7,387 bases of DNA from Planctomycetota bacterium (lineage in GTDB: Bacteria > Planctomycetota > GCA-002687715), in contig JABSRK010000183.1 in NCBI GenBank assembly GCA_013213915.1, positions 1 to 7,387 on the forward strand. Direction: 5' to 3'. The translations under genes were made by a program, and so were the position numbers. The notes below the pieces were generated by a model. It worked only from the letters and a program-made list of their open reading frames with translations, had not been told where the DNA came from and did no database searches. This document shows positions 1 to 3,918 of this stretch, one piece after another; within the stretch, counting starts at the first letter, position 1, and every line of letters starts with the position of its first letter.

Positions 1-132
1 CCCGCAAGGGCGGACTGTCCACCCCCGTCCCGAGGGACTCGCCCGGTACGCCCCTTGCAATAGGACCACTCAACAATGGAACGTCGAGCCGCTCACGCGG
101 CGCGGCTGACCTACAGATCGCGGCAGGAGCTG

Positions 133-168
133 AGGAGCCGGTGTTCCCCGAAGGGTTCACCGGCTCCT
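133..168. terminator. Perfect 11-bp hairpin downstream of the secreted-protein gene
   Basis: The arms at 133-143 (AGGAGCCGGTG) and 158-168 (CACCGGCTCCT) are exact reverse complements around a 14-nt loop, within which CCC and GGG can also pair. It begins 22 bp beyond the stop of the minus-strand gene at 191-1213, the right place for its terminator. However, the T-rich flank (TTGTTT, 169-174) follows the hairpin on the plus strand, not the minus strand. It may therefore work in both directions, act on the minus strand without a U-tract, or belong to a plus-strand gene ending left of the window. The hairpin is seen; its function is inferred. Confidence 0.55.
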
Positions 169-190
169 TGTTTATGCGGAAGACTCCGCC

Positions 191-1213
191 CTACGGAAGC
201 AGCACGAGAGAAAACGGGTTGCTCACCATTCCATAGCCGGTCGCGGAGGCCGTGCCGTACGCGAAGTCGAACGTCAGTCCCGCCACCGACGGTGGGAGCC
301 CGGAGGGCACGGTGATGGTCGCGATCGCCCTCCCCAAGGAGTCGAGGTTACCCCCCGTGTTGCCGAACGGGAGCACGTTCGGAGACTGGAGCGACTGGAG
401 GAACCAGGGATCGATATTGAGGGGAAGCACCAAGCCGCCGCCAATGGGAAGCCCCGGCGAAGTACCGCTCCCCGATGCGAGGACCAGGTACTGGTCCCCA
501 CCGAACGCGCCACCCGTGGACAACTGCAGCGTCTGTACGCCACCGGTGCTGACCGAGACGCCCTGGGTCGCCGAGTTCAGCGGCCGGTAGGTAGAGACAA
601 AAGAACCCGCCAGCGTGAGGTTCCCACCCAAACCGGAAGCGGGATCCGTGAACGTGAAGGTCACGTTGTTGAGAGGGATTGAGGCGGTGTAGCCCCCCGG
701 CACCGTGGTCACGGTTCCGGACAACGACGAGGGCGGGGTCGCCTGGCCACCTAGCGTGATGTTGCTCGTCGATCCAAGCGCCGTGACGACGGCCGATCCC
801 GACAGCAGGTTGACCTGCGCCATGGTGGTGAACGCCCCCTGGTTGATGGCGAACGGGGTCGAGGTCACATCGAGGGTTACCCCGGTGATGGAAATGGTCG
901 CGAGGTTCCCGAAAAACGGGACCGACACGACGGCATTTAGCGGCCCCGTGGGACCGGCTACGCCACCCGACACGAGCTGACCGGCGGTCGGCACACCCGC
1001 GACCACGGTCAGATCCACTTCCGCAGTCCCCTGAACGTTGAACTGGTTCGACGGCTGACCCGTGATGGGTTGGGTGCCAAAAAGCGGAACCTGCATCTGC
1101 CCCGTGTAGGTGATGGCAGACCCGCTGTCCATGACGAAGACGTGGCGACCCTGCGCTGGGACCACAGCCACCAGAAGGGCAAGAACGTACGAGACGCGAG
1201 CAAACCGGGTCAT
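191..1213 (-). CDS. Secreted beta-rich hypothetical protein, Lys- and Cys-free
   Basis: This encodes 340 residues of unknown function, predicted to be exported. Residues 1-21 form a signal peptide: basic MTRFAR, a hydrophobic stretch SYVLALLVAVV, then PAQ as the likely cleavage region. The rest is low in charge and rich in Gly, Ser, Thr, Val, Asn and Leu, in alternating patterns typical of beta strands. There is no Lys, no Cys, one Glu and only three Arg after the signal peptide. Residues from about 227 to 340 look like a separate C-terminal module (YLVLASGSGTSPG, then a proline-rich strand region, LDSLGRAIATITVP, and ending SNPFSLVLLP). I associate this pattern with the C-termini of many planctomycete exported proteins, but I could not search for it. 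The start is supported by GGAG at 1221-1224, 7 nt before the ATG. No PEP-CTERM, LPXTG or transmembrane tail is visible. The gene stands alone, downstream of a strong terminator. A structural, surface or matrix role is possible but not shown. Confidence 0.85.
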   Translation of the reverse strand: MTRFARVSYVLALLVAVVPAQGRHVFVMDSGSAITYTGQMQVPLFGTQPITGQPSNQFNVQGTAEVDLTVVAGVPTAGQLVSGGVAGPTGPLNAVVSVPFFGNLATISITGVTLDVTSTPFAINQGAFTTMAQVNLLSGSAVVTALGSTSNITLGGQATPPSSLSGTVTTVPGGYTASIPLNNVTFTFTDPASGLGGNLTLAGSFVSTYRPLNSATQGVSVSTGGVQTLQLSTGGAFGGDQYLVLASGSGTSPGLPIGGGLVLPLNIDPWFLQSLQSPNVLPFGNTGGNLDSLGRAIATITVPSGLPPSVAGLTFDFAYGTASATGYGMVSNPFSLVLLP

Positions 1214-1243
1214 GCTGCAACTCCGTAGTGATGGGGAGGGTGT

Positions 1244-1260
1244 GGGCGGCCAAGCTGCCC
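1244..1260. repeat. Small imperfect hairpin in the leader of the secreted-protein gene
   Basis: GGGCGGC (1244-1250) and GCTGCCC (1254-1260) pair around a 3-nt loop with one wobble position. It lies about 20 bp upstream of the ribosome binding site of the gene at 191-1213. It could sit in the 5' leader, but in DNA this GC-rich such a hairpin may arise by chance. No convincing promoter was found between 1261 and 1358. The best match is a TACGAT box near 1271-1276 on the minus strand, with a poorly spaced TTGCGA upstream. Confidence 0.25.
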
Positions 1261-1358
1261 GCGCCCATATCGTACCGCAGCCGAAGATCAGGATCGCAAG
1301 GAACCCCAGAAGAAGCGCTCCCTGGCTCCGTCTGGCGAGCGGCGACTGAAGAGGCGGG

Positions 1359-1385
1359 AAAAAAAGCGCGAAGGGAGGCGCTTTT
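1359..1385 (-). terminator. Rho-independent terminator, second of a tandem pair
   Basis: AAAAGCGC (1362-1369) and GCGCTTTT (1378-1385) form a perfect 8-bp stem with an 8-nt loop. On the minus strand the hairpin is followed by an uninterrupted run of seven T (the A run at 1359-1365), the classic intrinsic terminator form. It lies directly behind the hairpin at 1390-1427 and would catch read-through from the Rrf2 gene, insulating the secreted-protein gene downstream. Because the right arm ends in TTTT it could also act weakly on the plus strand. Confidence 0.8.
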
Positions 1386-1389
1386 AAGC

Positions 1390-1427
1390 AAGACGCGGCC
1401 CAGCGCCAAAGGCGCTGGCCGCGTCTT
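1390..1427 (-). terminator. Long GC-rich terminator hairpin after the Rrf2 gene
   Basis: The arms 1390-1407 and 1411-1427 form a 17-bp stem around an AAA loop. An inner 6-bp part (AGCGCC with GGCGCT) and an outer 11-bp part (AAGACGCGGCC with GGCCGCGTCTT) are separated only by a bulged C at 1401. It starts 21 bp after the stop codon of the regulator gene. The sequence just after it on the minus strand is GCTTAAAAGCGC, which enters the second hairpin. The two elements together form a tandem terminator. Confidence 0.85.
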
Positions 1428-1448
1428 CTCGTGCGTGAACGACGGAAC

Positions 1449-2012
1449 TCAGTAGGTCAGGTTGCTGGGACCGTATCCGGTCGGGCTGACGCCGGTTGAC
1501 GGAGCGCCGATCGGCTCGGGACGCGTCGTGAACGACGTACCCGAGTCCTGCTGTGTAGCCGTCTCGTTCTGACCCGTAGGGCCAGCCGTGGTCTGAGGCT
1601 GGGGCTTCGGGGGCAGTCCCTCCGACGCCAGGTCAGCCATCGTGACCTTGTTCAGATAATTGACGAAGAGGCCGTGGGCGCGGCGGAGGACCGCCTTCAG
1701 CCGCAGGCTCTCGTCGATGCCGTTGGAAGGCTCGCCGTGAGGCGGATCGAGGGGCTGTGCACCCTGCTCGAGCGTCTCGACGACCTCGCCCAACGTGACC
1801 GTCTCCGGATCACGGTCGAGCCGAACGCCACCGCGGCGTCCGCGGATCGCCTTCACAAAACCGTGGCTCTGCAGGCGACGGATGACGCGGCCGAGGTGAG
1901 CCGAGCTGATGCCGTAGTAGCTCGCGATCTCATCGGTCGTGCAATTCGCCTGTTTAGCCGCCATGTAGACCATGGCCCTCAGGGCATAGTCAGTCTGTAG
2001 CTTGAATCTCAC
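1449..2012 (-). CDS. Rrf2-family transcriptional regulator, NsrR-like, lacking Fe-S cysteines
   Basis: This encodes 187 residues, a predicted DNA-binding regulator. The N-terminus (MRFKLQTDYALRAMVYMA) is the standard Rrf2 opening. Residues 25-47 form the helix-turn-helix and residues 55-65 (AIRGRRGGVRL) the wing. Residues 72-82 (VTLGEVVETLE) and 104-128 (RLKAVL to MADLA) match the dimerisation helices, in a pattern closest to NsrR. Family members that bind a cluster carry three Cys between these last two parts. Here that stretch (residues 83-103) contains none, and Cys24 in the helix-turn-helix region is the only Cys in the protein. Residues 130-187 form a Pro/Thr/Gly/Gln/Ser-rich tail with no family match, probably disordered; Rrf2 proteins are often about 140-160 residues. 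The GTG at 2012 is chosen because it gives the family N-terminus and follows AGGGGG. The frame stays open upstream, but only antisense to nothing conserved and over the radical SAM gene. The effector and target genes are unknown. Confidence 0.88.
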   Translation of the reverse strand: MRFKLQTDYALRAMVYMAAKQANCTTDEIASYYGISSAHLGRVIRRLQSHGFVKAIRGRRGGVRLDRDPETVTLGEVVETLEQGAQPLDPPHGEPSNGIDESLRLKAVLRRAHGLFVNYLNKVTMADLASEGLPPKPQPQTTAGPTGQNETATQQDSGTSFTTRPEPIGAPSTGVSPTGYGPSNLTY

Positions 2013-2019
2013 CGGTATT

Positions 2020-2025
2020 CCCCCT
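2020..2025 (-). promoter_or_regulatory. Ribosome binding site deciding the GTG start of the Rrf2 gene
   Basis: AGGGGG on the minus strand, 7 nt before the GTG at 2012-2010. The reading frame is open far upstream, so this site together with the conserved Rrf2 N-terminus fixes the start. Confidence 0.65.
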
Positions 2026-2094
2026 GCGCCCGTGGGTACGTCCGTCCTTCCCGGTCCTTTGGTGGAAGCGTTGGCACGGGCTTCGCCTTCATGA

Positions 2095-2140
2095 CTTAGA
2101 TCGGCATTTCCCAACCTCAGTCCAAAGGGAGAATTTGGAC
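2095..2140 (-). promoter_or_regulatory. Inverted repeat over a weak promoter; candidate Rrf2 operator
   Basis: GTCCAAA (2120-2126) and TTTGGAC (2134-2140) are a perfect 7-bp inverted repeat with a 7-nt centre, about 110 bp upstream of the regulator's start. On the minus strand the second half contains TTGGAC, which could serve as a -35 element. It is followed after 19 nt by TCTAAG (2095-2100), a 4 of 6 match to a -10. Overlap of a two-fold symmetric site with a promoter just upstream of a dimeric regulator suggests autoregulation. There is no T-run after the repeat, so a terminator for the radical SAM gene is less likely. It does not resemble the NsrR operator as I know it. Confidence 0.35.
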
Positions 2141-2191
2141 GAACCGGGACAGGAGCGCACGGGGAGGGTCCCCAGATGCCGCAAGTGCTGT

Positions 2192-3775
2192 CTAGTCCAG
2201 CGTGTAGGTGATCGGTGACCCCGATCCGCCGGCTGTCGCCAACTCGCGACGCTCCCACGCCACGAACTCCGAATTGACGGCCATGACGTGGCTGTAGCGG
2301 ATGGAGTAGTGGGGGATGCACTTCTCTAAGAGTTCTTCGGAGAGCACCCGATCCCGCTCCTGGAGGGCCTCCTTGTGGCGCTCGAACGCGTCCCGATCCC
2401 AGGATTCGACCTCGTCCACGAGCTTCCGGTAGATCGGGGCGCTCGGCCAGTCGGACTCCGCGTTGACGTACCAGTGGAACACCTTGCCGAGCTTCTCGAG
2501 CAGGAGGTCGTGATCGGCGCCGAACCTGAGACACGACCCATCGAAGTAGTTGCCAAGTCGGGCCATCTTCTCGCGGTCGATGAGGTCGTTCTCCTCGGAG
2601 ATCCGGTAGCCCGCCGTGCCGGGAAACGGGAAGAAGATCGCCCAGCGAAAGCGACCCATCTTGATGCGCGCGCACAGCCGAATGGTCTCGAAGATCTGCT
2701 CACGGGTCTCGAACGGGAGCCCGAACATGATGAACGCCGACGTGTGCAGGTCGCACTCATGGGCGGCCGCGAACGCACGTTCGATGGCGTCATTGGTCAT
2801 GAACCGCCACAGCACCTTGCGACGAATCTCCTCACTGCCGCTCTCGAGTCCGTACTTGACGATCATGCAACCCGAGTCCTTGAGTTGCTGCGCCATCTCA
2901 GTACTGAATTGCTGGACGTGGGCGTTCACCACATACGGCAACCCGATGCCTGAGTCCTTGTATGCGCTGGTGAATTCCTCCACATACTGTCGGTTCAGCG
3001 TGAACAGGTCGTCGTCGAAGATCAACGTCTCGATGTGCGGGTGCCGGGCCTTGAGGTCCTTGATTTCGCGGATCACGCGTTCAGTCGGGAAGTGGCGCAG
3101 GTATTCCTTCGCCTTCTTGGCGGCGCCGTCTTCCACGTAACGGTCCACGATCTCCTTGTTGAAGCAATAGGTGCACTTGTACGGGCACCCGCGACTGGTG
3201 AGCATTCCCATCCAGCCCTTCTTCACACGAACGATGTGATCAAGGTCGAACAGCTCGAAATCCTGCTCAGGGAGAGTCGCGAGGTCAGGAAACGGATCGA
3301 CGGCATTGGTGACGACCTCACCCGTCGGGCTGAACCGCTCCGGGATCCGCATATTCGGGACCGACGTCAGGTCTCCCCCGCTGGCGAAACGCTCGACGAG
3401 CTCCAGCATCGAGAACTCGCCCTCTCCAACGCACGCGTACTCGTAATGCGCCTCCTCCACTACCTCATCCGGCACCATCGTCACATGGACGCCGCCAATG
3501 ACCTGGGGGATGCCGAACGCGTCGCGCAGGGCCTCGGCCACATCCACGGACCACGCGTACTGCTGGCTCATCACCGAGTGACCGATGATGTCCGGTTGGA
3601 AGGCCCGGACCTGATCCTTGATCTCGTCCATGGTCGGGATCGCCCACAACGCCTCACAGACGTGAATCAGGCCGACCTCGTGGCCAGCCTCCTTGAGGCA
3701 CCCGGACAGGGCAGCGATGCCGTGGTTGATCCCCGGCGGGCAGTCGATGCTCGGATAGATGAACAGAACCCGCAT
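2192..3775 (-). CDS. B12-binding domain radical SAM protein
   Basis: This encodes 527 residues, probably a cytoplasmic class B (cobalamin-dependent) radical SAM enzyme. Residues 1 to about 140 form the Rossmann-like B12-binding domain: it begins RVLFIYPS, and has PDIIGHSVMS at 61-70, the typical GGVHVTMVPDE at 94-104 and VGEGE at 116-120. I see no DxHxxG motif, as in many radical SAM members of this group. The radical SAM core runs from about 188 to 400. Cys197, Cys201 and Cys204 (CPYKCTYC) hold the 4Fe-4S cluster, followed by FDDDLF (253-258), YGLESGSEE (308-316) and FGLPFET (351-357), the expected SAM and barrel motifs. Residues 410-527 form a helical, charged C-terminal region I do not recognise. 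Family members methylate unactivated carbons or build rings (HpnP, BchE and antibiotic enzymes are examples), but no specific match supports a substrate here. The ATG at 3775 starts the conserved first strand and has no clear ribosome binding site. The gene is divergent from the C25 peptidase gene and lies 179 bp upstream of the Rrf2 gene. Confidence 0.93.
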   Translation of the reverse strand: MRVLFIYPSIDCPPGINHGIAALSGCLKEAGHEVGLIHVCEALWAIPTMDEIKDQVRAFQPDIIGHSVMSQQYAWSVDVAEALRDAFGIPQVIGGVHVTMVPDEVVEEAHYEYACVGEGEFSMLELVERFASGGDLTSVPNMRIPERFSPTGEVVTNAVDPFPDLATLPEQDFELFDLDHIVRVKKGWMGMLTSRGCPYKCTYCFNKEIVDRYVEDGAAKKAKEYLRHFPTERVIREIKDLKARHPHIETLIFDDDLFTLNRQYVEEFTSAYKDSGIGLPYVVNAHVQQFSTEMAQQLKDSGCMIVKYGLESGSEEIRRKVLWRFMTNDAIERAFAAAHECDLHTSAFIMFGLPFETREQIFETIRLCARIKMGRFRWAIFFPFPGTAGYRISEENDLIDREKMARLGNYFDGSCLRFGADHDLLLEKLGKVFHWYVNAESDWPSAPIYRKLVDEVESWDRDAFERHKEALQERDRVLSEELLEKCIPHYSIRYSHVMAVNSEFVAWERRELATAGGSGSPITYTLD

Positions 3776-3824
3776 GGCGCATGCAGCGTAACGACCCTCA
3801 GGACGTCGGTAAAGCAGTGCCTGG

Positions 3825-3830
3825 CCTATA
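3825..3830 (-). promoter_or_regulatory. Possible -10 box for the radical SAM gene
   Basis: TATAGG on the minus strand, about 50 bp before the radical SAM start, matches four of six -10 positions. No good -35 lies at 16-19 bp. It is half of a CTATAG box that recurs at 3882-3887. Tentative. Confidence 0.25.
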
Positions 3831-3882
3831 GATGGCGTCGGAGCGTGGGCGTGTCGCTCTTTCGGGCCGGGCCAGCGACTCC

Positions 3883-3888
3883 TATAGT
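3883..3888 (+). promoter_or_regulatory. Probable -10 box for the C25 peptidase gene
   Basis: TATAGT matches the -10 consensus at five of six positions and lies 30 bp before the ATG, giving a short leader of roughly 20-25 nt that contains the ribosome binding site. The -35 region (TTTCGG at 3860-3865, 17-bp spacing) is poor, so an alternative sigma factor or an activator is possible. Confidence 0.4.
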
Positions 3889-3906
3889 GGTGGGCTTCCT
3901 TCTCCC

Positions 3907-3911
3907 AGAGG
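3907..3911 (+). promoter_or_regulatory. Ribosome binding site deciding the C25 peptidase start
   Basis: AGAGG lies 7 nt before the ATG at 3919. An in-frame ATG at 3832 would add 29 residues, but it has no such site and would bury the signal peptide behind a charged extension, so 3919 is preferred. Confidence 0.65.
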
Positions 3912-3918
3912 CGCCCTC

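Noticed and set aside
76..315. A 79-residue plus-strand frame at the left edge
   Set aside because: It is Arg/Ser/Pro-rich, crosses a terminator-like hairpin, and is antisense to the secreted-protein gene's C-terminus.
348..1409. A 353-residue minus-strand frame overlapping the secreted-protein gene
   Set aside because: It runs through a terminator and a promoter region and lacks any motif; the overlapping frame has a signal peptide, ribosome binding site and consistent composition.
1449..2012. Naming the regulator nsrR or iscR
   Set aside because: The cluster cysteines that define both are absent and the context gives no NO or Fe-S assembly genes.
2013..2675. Long in-frame N-terminal extension of the Rrf2 frame
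   Set aside because: The extension crosses into the radical SAM gene in another frame, shows no conserved pattern, and the family N-terminus with a ribosome binding site begins at 2012.
2192..3775. Naming the radical SAM enzyme hpnP, hpnJ or bchE
   Set aside because: Only general class B features are visible, and no pathway neighbours support any of these names.
3832..3918. Earlier ATG for the C25 peptidase
   Set aside because: It adds 29 charged residues before a clear signal peptide, has no ribosome binding site, and would cover the likely -10 box.
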